Positions 17,929-26,580 of a stretch of DNA of 38,197 bases are shown one piece after another (position 1 is the stretch's first letter; each line of letters starts with the position of its first letter). The notes beneath the pieces are model-generated. The model ran no database searches. It worked only from the letters and a program-made list of their open reading frames with translations, and was not told the DNA's origin. This stretch comes from Pseudomonadota bacterium. GTDB lineage: Bacteria > Pseudomonadota > Gammaproteobacteria > Xanthomonadales > Rhodanobacteraceae. The position numbers and the translations under genes are program-made. Location of the stretch: contig JAKAEJ010000016.1 in assembly GCA_021818335.1 (NCBI GenBank), forward strand, positions 1-38,197. The letters run 5' to 3'.

Positions 17929-18627
17929 CTAGGCGCTTCGGCGTGGCAGCGTCTGGACGTCGATCTTCTCGAAGGCGCATAGGTCGCTCAAGGCGGTTTC
18001 CATCAGCGCCCGGGCGTGGCCGGTTGCTCTTGCCAGCAGAGCGTGGATGCGTGCGTCGGCAACGTTGCGGTTCTCGCACTGCCTTGAATAACTCTCGAAA
18101 GAGCTCAGGGCCAACACCAAATCGGCAACCTGATTCGGGCACTCGCAATCGACCTGGCTACGGATTTCCTGCAGGCCGACCAGTTGCACGTCGTCGAATC
18201 TCCGCGGAGGTGGCGGAGCGGCCGGCACGACCGGGAGGCCACCATCCAACTGCCGGCGCTGGGTGATTTCCCGCACGATCAGATTGATGAGGTTTGCCCG
18301 CAGCATGCGCACGCTGATCGGCGCGCGGACCACTTGTCTACCCGGTGCGCGCAAGCTTTCGACGACACCCCACTTGGCAAATGCGTAGACGACCAAGGTA
18401 AGTTCCGGCTGGACCAATTGCTCAAGGCGCTGCAGCGTTTCAGCCGGCTCGTTGCCAAGCAGCGACAAATCAACGGCCAGGACCTGCGGCTTATGCCGGT
18501 CCACTAACTGTTCGAAGGTCGCGACGTCGGCAGCGCTGACGATGACCTGCAGGTGTTTGCTTTCCTCTTCGCCGGCTTGTTGCATGTACGCCGGTAGCGT
18601 CGCGTGGAGGATGCCTAAGGTGATCAT
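17929..18627 (-). CDS. Orphan effector-domain regulator (B12-binding/receiver-like fold), no DNA-binding domain
   Basis: A 232-aa soluble protein. Residues of about 25-125 look like an alternating alpha/beta receiver- or B12-binding-like fold, with strands LQVIVSAAD, PQVLAVDLSLL and LTLVVYAFA. After a Pro-rich linker (PAAPPPP) comes an all-helical C-terminal module with the cysteine motif VDCECPNQVADLVLALSSFE and a later LMETALSDL. From memory, this tail resembles the C-terminus of MerR-type regulators that carry a B12-binding-like domain. The usual N-terminal helix-turn-helix is missing. There is no obvious receiver phosphoacceptor set and no cobalamin-binding DxHxxG. The first ATG is 18627 (ribosome-binding site weak); a TTG at 18681 is a poorer option. 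It is divergent from the first halogenase gene. Function unknown. Confidence 0.6.
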   Translation of the reverse strand: MITLGILHATLPAYMQQAGEEESKHLQVIVSAADVATFEQLVDRHKPQVLAVDLSLLGNEPAETLQRLEQLVQPELTLVVYAFAKWGVVESLRAPGRQVVRAPISVRMLRANLINLIVREITQRRQLDGGLPVVPAAPPPPRRFDDVQLVGLQEIRSQVDCECPNQVADLVLALSSFESYSRQCENRNVADARIHALLARATGHARALMETALSDLCAFEKIDVQTLPRRSA

Positions 18628-18805
18628 GAAGCCGCCTGCAAGTAATGAAATGTCCGCAGATGATCCATGGTCGGCTGTCAACGCCGCGTGCAGGCCCCAC
18701 CCAGTGGGTGGCTCTGTTGCGAGGGCTGGCCTCGGTCACCGGAGGGAGCAAGGCCTGAGTCCAGGCCCTTCCGCTATTCCAACGATCCTGGCAGCACCGT
18801 AGTAT

Positions 18806-18823
18806 CGAGTCGCGATTGACTCG
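18806..18823. promoter_or_regulatory. Inverted repeat at the probable promoter of the first halogenase
   Basis: CGAGTC-GCGATT-GACTCG is a perfect 6-bp inverted repeat with a 6-base spacer, 16 bases upstream of ATG 18840. It immediately follows TAGTAT (18800-18805), a possible -10 box, so it could be an operator at the transcription start or a leader hairpin just ahead of the AGAAGAGG ribosome-binding site. It does not resemble the 14-bp LacI-type operator. Confidence 0.35.
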
Positions 18824-18839
18824 CAGAAGAGGCATCGGG

Positions 18840-20339
18840 ATGGAAGGGGAGCGTATCCAACGCATTGTCGTCGTCGGTGGGGGAACCGCCGGCTGGATGA
18901 CCGCCGCACTGCTCGCCAAGGCCCTTGGCCGCTCAGTCCGCATCACGCTGGTTGAATCCGATGACATCGGGACGGTCGGGGTGGGTGAGGCCACGATCCC
19001 CCAGATCCGGCTGATCAATGATTTCCTTGGCCTGGACGAAGACGCAGTGATGCGCGCTACGAAGGCGACATTCAAGCTGGGTATCCAGTTCAATGATTGG
19101 CTGAGGCCTGGCCATGCCTACTTGCATGCCTTCAGCGACATCGGCCTGCCGCAGGCCGCCGTGCCTTTTCAACACTGGTGGCTGCGCGCGCGTGCGCAGG
19201 GCGATGCGTCCGACCTCTGGGCCTACTCGCTCAACGCCCAGGCGGCCGCGACGGGGCGCATGGCCCGGCTGGGCCAGGTGGGGGGAAGTCCGCTGACCGG
19301 GATGCGCTGGGCCTATCACTTCGATGCCGGCCTTTATGCACAGTTCCTGCGGCGCGTGGCGGTCGGGCTAGGGGCGCAACGAGAGGAAGGCATCATCGTC
19401 GACGTGGAACTGAAGGGCGAGGACGGCTTCATCGGCGCCCTGAAACTGCAGAGTGGCGCGCGTGTCACCGGCGACCTTTTCATCGATTGCTCCGGTTTCC
19501 GCGCGCTGCTCATCGAAGGCGCGCTGCATGCCGGTTTCGATGACTGGCGGCGATGGCTTCCGTGCGACCGCGCACTGGCCATGCCGAGTGCACGGGTTGG
19601 CGAGGCACTCCCCTATACGCAGGCCAGCGCTCGTGCCGCCGGTTGGCAGTGGCGTATTCCGCTGCAGCATCGTACGGGCAATGGCCATGTCTACTGCAGT
19701 GAATTCATGGGCGATGATGAGGCGCTGGCCGTGCTTCGGGCGAACCTCGACGGGGATCCGCTGGGCGAACCGCGGCCATTCCGGTTCACGACGGGCATGC
19801 GCCGCCAAGTTTGGGTCAAGAACTGCGTTGCGCTCGGGCTCGCCGCCGGATTCATGGAGCCGCTGGAGTCCACCAGCATCCATCTGGTTCAATCGGGCGT
19901 CGACAGGCTGCTCAAGCTGTTCCCAGACGCGCGATTCGAACCCCCGGTTCGCGCAGCGTTCAATCGGCAGACGCGCTTCGAGTACGAGCGGATCCGCGAC
20001 TTCCTGGTCCTGCACTACACGACGACCGAACGACGCGACACGCCGTTTTGGCGCCACTGCGCAGCAATCGAAAGGCCCGGCGGATTGCAGGACAAGATGG
20101 ACTTGTTCCGCGCGTGCGGCCAGATCTTTCGTGACGGCGAAGAACTGTTTACCGAGGTTGGCTGGCTGCAGGTCCTCGTAGGGCAGGGGGTTCAACCGCA
20201 GACCTGGCATCCGCTGGCGGATGCGCTGGATTCGGGCCGACTGGACGAGTTCATGGTTAGTCTCCGCACCATCATCCAGCGGGCGGTCGCGGCCATGCCG
20301 ACCCATGGGCGGTTCATCGCCGAGCACTGCGCGGCCTGA
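18840..20339 (+). CDS. Flavin-dependent tryptophan-halogenase-family protein 1
   Basis: A 499-aa member of the PF04820 family. The FAD-binding GGGTAGW is at residues 13-19. The halogenase signature WQWRIP is at 269-274. The catalytic lysine is present as Lys79 in ATFKLGIQF, and the active-site glutamate aligns with Glu343 in EPLESTSIH; both match the positions known from PrnA (Lys79, Glu346). The family uses FADH2, oxygen and halide to halogenate aromatic substrates, but members located beside TonB receptors and CAZymes have no proven substrate. ATG 18840 is chosen over the upstream TTG because of the AGAAGAGG ribosome-binding site. It is convergent, 7 bases apart, with a close paralogue. Confidence 0.9.
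   Translation: MEGERIQRIVVVGGGTAGWMTAALLAKALGRSVRITLVESDDIGTVGVGEATIPQIRLINDFLGLDEDAVMRATKATFKLGIQFNDWLRPGHAYLHAFSDIGLPQAAVPFQHWWLRARAQGDASDLWAYSLNAQAAATGRMARLGQVGGSPLTGMRWAYHFDAGLYAQFLRRVAVGLGAQREEGIIVDVELKGEDGFIGALKLQSGARVTGDLFIDCSGFRALLIEGALHAGFDDWRRWLPCDRALAMPSARVGEALPYTQASARAAGWQWRIPLQHRTGNGHVYCSEFMGDDEALAVLRANLDGDPLGEPRPFRFTTGMRRQVWVKNCVALGLAAGFMEPLESTSIHLVQSGVDRLLKLFPDARFEPPVRAAFNRQTRFEYERIRDFLVLHYTTTERRDTPFWRHCAAIERPGGLQDKMDLFRACGQIFRDGEELFTEVGWLQVLVGQGVQPQTWHPLADALDSGRLDEFMVSLRTIIQRAVAAMPTHGRFIAEHCAA
19662..19717 (+). repeat. 56-bp identical tract shared by the two halogenase genes, copy A
   Basis: Inside halogenase 1, from the codons after WQWRIP to GDDE, 56 consecutive bases are identical to the inverted segment 20972-21027 in halogenase 2. 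Flanking sequence diverges at normal paralogue level, including third codon positions, so the tract stands out. Gene conversion between the two inverted copies is one explanation. Confidence 0.85.
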
Positions 20340-20346
20340 TGCACAC

Positions 20347-21864
20347 TCAGGATTTGGCGCGGCAGTGTCGGTTGAGATAGGCATCGTGCGCCGGCATCGC
20401 GGCCGTCGCCTGTTGCATGACGGTGCGCAGCTCCGCAAGAAAGGTCGGGGCCTCGACACCGCGAAGGTCCGCCAGGGAGTCATGGCGCTGCGGTTCGATT
20501 CCCTGGCCCGCTAGCACCGCCAGCCAGTTGGCGTTCTGGAACAATTCCAGCGGTTCGGCCACGAGTCGTCCCGCGGCACGGAATTGGGCAATGCGATAGG
20601 CCAGGGTCTCGGGGATCGGCATGGCGCGGGTATGCCGCCACAGCGGCGCATCATCGCGCTCGACGGCGTGGTAGTGGAGGATCAGGAAGTCGCGGATCCG
20701 CTCGTACTCGGCGCTGGTGATGCGGTTGTACTCCTGCGCCGCCAGCGGCTCGAAATCGCGATCGGGGAACAATGCGAGCAACCTCGTGATTGCGGTCTGG
20801 ATCAGATGGATGCTCGTGGACTCCAGCGGCTCCAAGAACCCTGCAGCCAATCCGATGGCGACGCAGTTCCGGTGCCAGGAACGGCGCCGTCGCCCGGCGG
20901 CGAAGCGCAGCGGCCGCGGTTCGCCCAGGGCTTCACCATCGAGATGGCCCAGGAGCAGGGTCGTGGCTTCGTCATCGCCCATGAATTCACTGCAGTAGAC
21001 ATGGCCATTGCCCGTACGATGCTGCAGGGGGATGCGCCACTGCCAGCCTGCCTCCCGTGCCGTCGAGCGGGTATACGGAACCATGGGGTGCGCGCTGGCG
21101 CAGCCAATGGCGACGGCGCGGTCGCAGGGCAGCCAGTGGCGCCAATCGTCGTAGCCTGCATGCAGCGCATCTTCGATGAGCAACGCGCGGAAGCCGGAGC
21201 AGTCGACGAACAGGTCGCCGGCGAGGCGTGCGCCATCCGAAAGTCGCACGGCGGCGATGAACCCGTCCTCACCCCGCAACTCGACCTCGACGATGCGGCC
21301 TTCGCGACGCACCACGCCGCGATGTTCCGCGAAGCGGCGCAGGTACTGCGCATACCGCATGGCATCGAAATGATACGCGTAGTCGAAAGTGCTCTGCACC
21401 CGTTGGGGATCACCCAGCGGCCGATCGAACCGGGCCGCCTGGGCCATGACCCACGCCATGGCGTAGTCGTGGATCGGGCGCCTGTCGCCCCTTGCGCGTT
21501 CACGCAGCCAGTATTGATGCAGTGGCACCGCGTCGAACTCGACGCCAATCTGGCCAAAGGGATGGAAATACCGGTGCCCGATGCGGGTCCAGTCGACGAA
21601 TTCGATGCCCAGCTTGAACGTGCCCCCTGTCGATCGGAGGAAGTCGTTCTCATCGATGCCGAGCATGCGATTGAATGCTTTGATGGGCGGGATGGTGGCC
21701 TCGCCCACGCCGATGCTGCCGATATCTGCCGACTCGACGAGCGTGATCGGACACCGACCGGCTGTTGCATGGGATAGCGCGGCGGCAGTCATCCACCCCG
21801 CGGTGCCACCGCCAACGATGACGATTCCGCGAAGTGCCCGTGCATTTGCTCCGTCGATGCTCAT
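20347..21864 (-). CDS. Flavin-dependent tryptophan-halogenase-family protein 2
   Basis: A 505-aa paralogue of the adjacent halogenase with GGGTAGW near residue 18, catalytic Lys84 in GTFKLGIEF, the [17 protein letters not shown] block and EPLESTSIH. All halogenase active-site residues that I can check are present, so it should be competent for FADH2 use; its substrate is unknown. ATG 21864 gives an N-terminus of normal length before the FAD motif, but its ribosome-binding site is weak. ATG 21888, preceded by CAGGA, is a reasonable alternative. It lies 247 bases downstream of queA on the same strand, enough room for its own promoter. It ends 7 bases from the convergent paralogue, with no terminator hairpin between the two. 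Confidence 0.9.
   Translation of the reverse strand: MSIDGANARALRGIVIVGGGTAGWMTAAALSHATAGRCPITLVESADIGSIGVGEATIPPIKAFNRMLGIDENDFLRSTGGTFKLGIEFVDWTRIGHRYFHPFGQIGVEFDAVPLHQYWLRERARGDRRPIHDYAMAWVMAQAARFDRPLGDPQRVQSTFDYAYHFDAMRYAQYLRRFAEHRGVVRREGRIVEVELRGEDGFIAAVRLSDGARLAGDLFVDCSGFRALLIEDALHAGYDDWRHWLPCDRAVAIGCASAHPMVPYTRSTAREAGWQWRIPLQHRTGNGHVYCSEFMGDDEATTLLLGHLDGEALGEPRPLRFAAGRRRRSWHRNCVAIGLAAGFLEPLESTSIHLIQTAITRLLALFPDRDFEPLAAQEYNRITSAEYERIRDFLILHYHAVERDDAPLWRHTRAMPIPETLAYRIAQFRAAGRLVAEPLELFQNANWLAVLAGQGIEPQRHDSLADLRGVEAPTFLAELRTVMQQATAAMPAHDAYLNRHCRAKS
20972..21027 (-). repeat. 56-bp identical tract shared by the two halogenase genes, copy B
   Basis: Reverse-complement copy of 19662-19717, inside halogenase 2. 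It encodes the same conserved segment around [18 protein letters not shown]. Confidence 0.85.
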
Positions 21865-22111
21865 CACGTCCGGCATCCTGGGGTGCATGCATCCTGCCTG
21901 CCAAGCCCGGCGATGGTGTTCCCGTCGTGGCCGTGAGTCCTCTGCACGTGCGCCTGGAACCCTGTCCATCCCGGTTCTGCCCGCGCAAATGCGTGTTGCG
22001 AATCCCGAGGGATGGTCCAAGCCACCAGGACAGTTTCGATAGCGGTCATGATGCGGCGTCGTTGGGCAGGCTCGGCAAGCGTAACCGCAAATGCCACCGG
22101 GTTCGGCCGGG
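21865..22111. other. Intergenic region between queA and halogenase 2
   Basis: A 247-base gap on the leading side of halogenase 2. It must hold the promoter of that gene unless queA is co-transcribed. I see no copy of the 14-bp operator and no clear terminator or promoter boxes. Confidence 0.4.
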
Positions 22112-23155
22112 TCAGGGGGCGGTGCCGCCGGCAGGCGGCCAGATCAGCATGGCATCACCGTAGGAGAAGAAGCGGTAGCGCTGTTCCACCGCGTGCCGGT
22201 AGGCGGCCAGGATGCGTTCGCGACCGGCAAGCGCAGAAACCAGCATCAACAGGGTCGACTCGGGCAGATGAAAATTGGTGAGAAGCGCGTCAATCTGGCT
22301 AAAGCGGTAGCCGGGCAAGATGAAGATGCCGGTCTCGCCCTCGAAGGGGGCCAGCCGGCCATTCGGGGCGGCAGACTCCAATGCGCGCACCACGGTCGTG
22401 CCAACCGCGATCACGCGGCCACCTGCAGCGCGCGTGCGCGTGATCTGTTCAACCAGAGGGGCTCCGACGTTGATCCACTCCAGGTGCATGCGATGCTGCT
22501 CGAGGTGTTCCACGCGCACCGGCTGGAATGTTCCGGCGCCCACATGCAGTGTCAGGTGGCCGAATTGGACGCCCCGTGCGCGTAGGGCCTGCAATAGGGG
22601 CTCATCGAAATGGAGGCCCGCGGTAGGGGCGGCGACGGCCCCTGCATGGCGCGCGAAGACAGTCTGGTAGCGCTCGGCATCGGCCGCGCCAGGGGCGCGC
22701 GAGATATAGGGGGGCAAGGGCATCTCGCCCAAGCGCCCGAGCAGCTGTGGCAACGGCTCGTGAGCCTCGAACCGCAACCGAAAAAATTCCCCCTCGCGAC
22801 CGAGAACTTGCACGGTGCTGCCATCGGCGAGCCCCAAAGTGGCGCCTGCAGAGGGCTTTCTGCTGACGCCCAGTTGTGCCAGGACATCGCGTCCGCCGAT
22901 GAGGCGCTCGATCAGGATTTCGGCAGCGCCGCCGGAGGATTTGCGGGCGTGCAATCGTGCCGGTATGACGCGCGTGTCGTTGAAGACCAGCAAGTCTCCC
23001 GCACGTACTGCAGCCGGGAGGCTGCGCACCCATTCATCGGTCAGCCGCTCCCGCGCTGCGTCCAGAACCAGCATGCGGCTTGCACTCCTCTCTGGCAGCG
23101 GAGCCTGCGCGATCAGCTCGCTGGGAAGGTCGAAGTGGAAATCAGACTTCTTCAT
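22112..23155 (-). CDS. queA: S-adenosylmethionine:tRNA ribosyltransferase-isomerase
   Basis: A 347-aa protein of normal QueA length. It starts [20 protein letters not shown] and contains the family blocks [54 protein letters not shown] and [20 protein letters not shown]. QueA transfers and isomerises the ribosyl part of S-adenosylmethionine onto 7-aminomethyl-7-deazaguanine in tRNA, the penultimate step of queuosine synthesis, in the cytoplasm. Its ATG overlaps the stop of the FMN reductase gene (ATGA), so the two form an operon. The tgt gene, commonly next to queA, is not downstream here. Confidence 0.97.
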   Translation of the reverse strand: MKKSDFHFDLPSELIAQAPLPERSASRMLVLDAARERLTDEWVRSLPAAVRAGDLLVFNDTRVIPARLHARKSSGGAAEILIERLIGGRDVLAQLGVSRKPSAGATLGLADGSTVQVLGREGEFFRLRFEAHEPLPQLLGRLGEMPLPPYISRAPGAADAERYQTVFARHAGAVAAPTAGLHFDEPLLQALRARGVQFGHLTLHVGAGTFQPVRVEHLEQHRMHLEWINVGAPLVEQITRTRAAGGRVIAVGTTVVRALESAAPNGRLAPFEGETGIFILPGYRFSQIDALLTNFHLPESTLLMLVSALAGRERILAAYRHAVEQRYRFFSYGDAMLIWPPAGGTAP

Positions 23156-23709
23156 GTGAGCGGCAAGTCGGGGTGTTCGACAGACATGGAGGGGAAGCAG
23201 GCATGAGCCAAAGCGACAAACATTCGATCGACCGCAGCGCGCACGTCGGTTGCCTGGGACACATCGCTGAGGTCAAGGCCCGAGCCAAGCAGGTCAACCG
23301 AAACAGAGGCATCCTCTACGGCTCGGGCGGACATGGTTCGCAATGTCTCCGCTAGCGCCACCTGGGCAAGATGTGCGCGTGGCGACGTATTGACCAAGGC
23401 GATCGGTTTGGCGACGAAGCGAGGATCGCCAACCAGCCAGTCGACGGCATTCTTCATCACGCCGCTTATGCCATGGGCATACTCCGGACTGGCGATGACC
23501 AGTGCGTCGGCCTGCGCGACCGCCGAGCGGAATCGGCGGACTTCATCGGGCGGCGCTGCATCGAGATCGGCGTTGAACAAGGGCAGTCGCCCCGGCGCAG
23601 GGTCCACGACCAGCATCACCCCGTCGGGCGCATGCGCCGCGGCCATACGGAGGAACGCGCTGTTGAGTGAAGCGGCACGGAGGCTTCCGGATAGTCCGAG
23701 GATCTTCAT
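23152..23709 (-). CDS. NADPH-dependent FMN reductase family protein
   Basis: A 185-aa flavodoxin-fold protein with the FMN phosphate-binding loop GSLRAASLN near the N-terminus and the signature [19 protein letters not shown] in the middle, both characteristic of the NADPH-dependent FMN reductase/azoreductase family (PF03358). Such enzymes reduce free FMN, quinones or azo compounds in the cytoplasm. ATG 23709 is preferred over the adjacent GTG 23712. It overlaps queA by 4 bases and is divergent from the LacI-family gene. Its closeness to two FADH2-requiring halogenase-like proteins makes it a possible reduced-flavin supplier, but queA lies between and the link is only positional. Confidence 0.88.
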   Translation of the reverse strand: MKILGLSGSLRAASLNSAFLRMAAAHAPDGVMLVVDPAPGRLPLFNADLDAAPPDEVRRFRSAVAQADALVIASPEYAHGISGVMKNAVDWLVGDPRFVAKPIALVNTSPRAHLAQVALAETLRTMSARAVEDASVSVDLLGSGLDLSDVSQATDVRAAVDRMFVALAHACFPSMSVEHPDLPLT

Positions 23710-23955
23710 CACGATGGCGCGGTGGCGGCAAGCCGGGCCTGCTTTTGCGGCCCTGGTGCCTGGTGGCGTGCTGCGAGGGGTCGGCAGTTTCGCGCGACGG
23801 CTGGCCGGATGTCCAACGGTCTTGGTGGCGTGGCGGCCGGTGGGGCGAGGTGGGGTGACATACCCGGGGCCAGTGTCCCATGTTGCACTACAAGCTGTTT
23901 CAGGTCGGCTGCCGTCCTAGACTTGGCCGGGATCCGTGCGGACAGGCGCAGCGCC

Positions 23956-25071
23956 ATGCCGATCAAGGGCAAACCCAATTCGCTGGACATCGCGCACCTG
24001 GCGGGCGTGTCGCAAGCCACGGTATCCCGCGCGTTGCGGGGACACCCGGCCGTCAACCGCACCACCCGCGAGCGCGTGCTTGCGGTCGCACGCCAACTGA
24101 ATTACACAGTGGACAAGAATGCGTCGAATCTTCGCACGCAGCAGTCGGGAACACTCGCGCTGCTGCTGTTCGAAGATCCGACCGTTGATGATTCCAGCAT
24201 CAACCCCTTCTTCCATTCGATGCTGGGATCGATCACGCGCGTCTGCGCCCAACGTGGCTATGACCTGCTGATCTCGTTCCAGCAGCTCTCGCGTGACTGG
24301 CATGCCGACTATGAGGATTGCCACAAGGCCGACGGACTGATCCTCCTGGGCTACGGCGATTACCGCGAATATCGGAGTCGACTGGAGGCTCTGGTGGCGC
24401 AGGGTACCCATTTCGTCCGCTGGGGCGCAGTGCTTGAGGACCAGCCGGGGATATCCATCGGCAGCGACAATCATGCCGGCGGCGGCGCCGCCGCTCGCCA
24501 TCTGCTGGCGCTGGGACGTCGCCGAATCGGGTTCCTGGGCCACGCCTCACAGGGTGCCCCGGAATTCCTGGAGCGATACCAAGGCTATGCGTCGGCATTG
24601 CGTGAAGCCGGACTGGTGGCCGATCCATTGCTGCAGGCCGATGCCATATCCACCGAGCAGGCTGGGCGCGAAGCGGCCGAACTGGTCCTCGAGCGTGGCG
24701 CGCGGGTGGACGCATTGGTTTGTGCCAGCGACTTGATCGCGATCGGCGCGCTGCGCGCGCTCCAGACTCGAGGATTGCGTGTTCCTGAAGATGTGGCCCT
24801 GACAGGCTACGACGATATCCCCATGGCGCAGTTCACCACGCCGGCGCTGACCAGCGTCCAGCAGGACACGAAGCGCGCGGGCGAGCTGCTCGTGGACACC
24901 TTGCTGAAGATGGTCCAAGGCGAAACGATGGAGCCGATCAAGCTTGCGCCGCAGTTGGTGGTGCGGCAGTCCTGCGGAGAGTCAGTGTCGCAGGCGCCGG
25001 CACGGTCGCCGGCCACGGTGACCACGCTCCCGGCGCATGGCCGTCGGCCCACACGCGGCGCGCGCCATTGA
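23956..25071 (+). CDS. LacI-family transcriptional regulator (likely maltose/alpha-glucan repressor)
   Basis: A 371-aa protein with the LacI-type helix-turn-helix at about residues 8-30 (DIAHLAGVSQATVSRALRGH) and the hinge region ending near NLRTQQSGTLALLLF. A periplasmic-binding-protein-like effector domain follows, with motifs HLLALGRRRIGFLGH, ALVCASDLIAIGALRALQTR and VALTGYDDIPMAQFTTPALT. Such proteins bind CG-centred palindromes and are released by a sugar. It lies directly at the 3' end of the glycosidase/MFS operon, 3 bases apart and convergent, and three LacI-type operators precede the local sugar genes. ATG 23956 gives a normal start just before the helix-turn-helix; the longer upstream frame is not family-like. 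No operator copy lies in its own promoter, so autoregulation through this motif is unlikely. Confidence 0.93.
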   Translation: MPIKGKPNSLDIAHLAGVSQATVSRALRGHPAVNRTTRERVLAVARQLNYTVDKNASNLRTQQSGTLALLLFEDPTVDDSSINPFFHSMLGSITRVCAQRGYDLLISFQQLSRDWHADYEDCHKADGLILLGYGDYREYRSRLEALVAQGTHFVRWGAVLEDQPGISIGSDNHAGGGAAARHLLALGRRRIGFLGHASQGAPEFLERYQGYASALREAGLVADPLLQADAISTEQAGREAAELVLERGARVDALVCASDLIAIGALRALQTRGLRVPEDVALTGYDDIPMAQFTTPALTSVQQDTKRAGELLVDTLLKMVQGETMEPIKLAPQLVVRQSCGESVSQAPARSPATVTTLPAHGRRPTRGARH

Positions 25072-25074
25072 CGA

Positions 25075-26580
25075 TCAGTCAGCAGACGGCTCTCGCACTC
25101 GAAATACGGCCAGTCCCGCGGCGAACAGGCTGAGTGCGCCCAGTAACAGTGCGCCCATCGCTTGGCCGTCGAATAGGTACCTCACCAGCAAGCCGAGGAT
25201 GCTCGCGGCCAGCAGCTGGGGAATGACAATGAAGAAGTTGAATATGCCCATGTAAACGCCCATCTTCCGGGCCGGCAGGTGGTCGGAAAGCAGGGCATAG
25301 GGCAGCGAGAGGATTGACGCCCAGGCGATGCCAATGCCAATCATGGGTACGACCAGCCAGTGCGGGTTATGGATCAGGGAGATCGACAGGAACCCCGCCG
25401 CACCCAGCCAGAGGTTCAGCAGGTGGGCCAAGCGCAATCCCAGCCGCCGGGCCATCGGGGCCAGCGCGATCGCGGCCAGCGCGGCGACAGCGTTGTAGAC
25501 AGCAAAAAGGATGCCTACCCAGTTGGCTCCGGCATTGAAGCCGGCGGATTGCGGATTGGTCGCGTGGAACTGGGTGGCAGTGACCGCAGGCGTGGTGTAG
25601 ATCCACATGGCGAACAGCGCGAACCAGGAGAAAAACTGCACCCACGCGAGACGTTGCATGGCCGGGGGCATGCCGTGAAGGTCTCGCATGATTTGTGCCC
25701 ATGCAGGCGCCTTGCCGCCACGCTGGCCCCTGGAGTAGGCCGCCAGCGCGGCGGAGAGCAATCCGAAGGCAAGCAAGCCACCCGCCAGCAGGTAGACCTC
25801 GGGCTTGAGCCGCAACAGCCAGACCAGCATCGCCGACCCGACGCCGGCGAGAGACCAGCCCCAGGCGCTTCTCCGGAGCCGGGCCGGTGCGAGCGCCGGC
25901 TCTCCCTCGGGCGTGGATGGGGTCATGGGTTCATCGGCAAAGGCGTCCAATTGCTGTGGGGGGTATTCCTGCGTCGATCCCACGGTCCAGACCATCGACA
26001 GCAGCAGGACCACCGCACCGACATAGAAAGCATAGCGAACCGTTTCCGGCAGCCTGCCTGGAGCGGCGGTATTGTCGAATCCGATTTGCGTGAGCAGCCA
26101 CGGCAGCGCTGACGCGATGACGGCCCCGATACCGATGAAGAAGGTCTGCATCGCATAACCGGCCGGTCGCTGGCGTTCGGGCAATTGGTCGGCGACAAAG
26201 GCGCGGAAGGGCTCCATTGAGACATTGAACGAGGCATCCATGATCCAGAGGGTGACCGCCGCCATCCATAGCGCCGAGGCATGCGGCATGCCAACCAATG
26301 CCCCTGCGCTCAGCAATGCGCCGGCGAGAAAATAGGGCCGCCGCCGCCCCAATCGCGTCCAGGTGCGGTCGGAATAGTGGCCGATGATGGGCTGGACCAG
26401 CAGGCCGGTCAGGGGCGCAGCGATCCAGAGGATCGGAATTTGCTCGACATTCGATCCCAGGGTCTCGAAGATTCGGCTGACGTTGGCGTTTTGCAGGGCA
26501 AATCCGAACTGGATGCCAAGGAAACCGAAGCACATGTTCCAGACTTGCCAGAATCCCAGCTCGGGTTTACGGCTCATCAT
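25075..26580 (-). CDS. MFS sugar transporter, SLC45/MalY-like (maltose or sucrose type)
   Basis: A 501-aa protein with 12 membrane helices, starting with FWQVWNMCFGFLGIQFGFAL followed by QNANVSRIFETLG, the hallmark N-terminus of the glycoside-transporting MFS branch related to plant sucrose carriers and Caulobacter MalY. Other motifs are QPIIGHYSDRTWTRLGRRRP after helix 2 and FNVSMEPFRAFVADQLPERQ in the middle. It should move a disaccharide or maltodextrin with protons across the inner membrane. It is the last gene of the minus-strand operon; its ATG overlaps the TGA of the glycosidase gene. It differs clearly from the sugar-porter gene at 10961-12349, so the locus has two unrelated inner-membrane carriers. 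Confidence 0.93.
   Translation of the reverse strand: MMSRKPELGFWQVWNMCFGFLGIQFGFALQNANVSRIFETLGSNVEQIPILWIAAPLTGLLVQPIIGHYSDRTWTRLGRRRPYFLAGALLSAGALVGMPHASALWMAAVTLWIMDASFNVSMEPFRAFVADQLPERQRPAGYAMQTFFIGIGAVIASALPWLLTQIGFDNTAAPGRLPETVRYAFYVGAVVLLLSMVWTVGSTQEYPPQQLDAFADEPMTPSTPEGEPALAPARLRRSAWGWSLAGVGSAMLVWLLRLKPEVYLLAGGLLAFGLLSAALAAYSRGQRGGKAPAWAQIMRDLHGMPPAMQRLAWVQFFSWFALFAMWIYTTPAVTATQFHATNPQSAGFNAGANWVGILFAVYNAVAALAAIALAPMARRLGLRLAHLLNLWLGAAGFLSISLIHNPHWLVVPMIGIGIAWASILSLPYALLSDHLPARKMGVYMGIFNFFIVIPQLLAASILGLLVRYLFDGQAMGALLLGALSLFAAGLAVFRVREPSAD

Noticed and set aside
20584-21777. Long plus-strand open frame (397 codons) opposite halogenase 2
   Set aside because: Fully antisense to a gene with intact halogenase motifs; no domain and no ribosome-binding site.
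23710-23955. Search for an autoregulatory copy of the sugar operator upstream of the LacI-family gene
   Set aside because: No ATACGTAT core or near match is present in this 246-base gap, so no operator was annotated.
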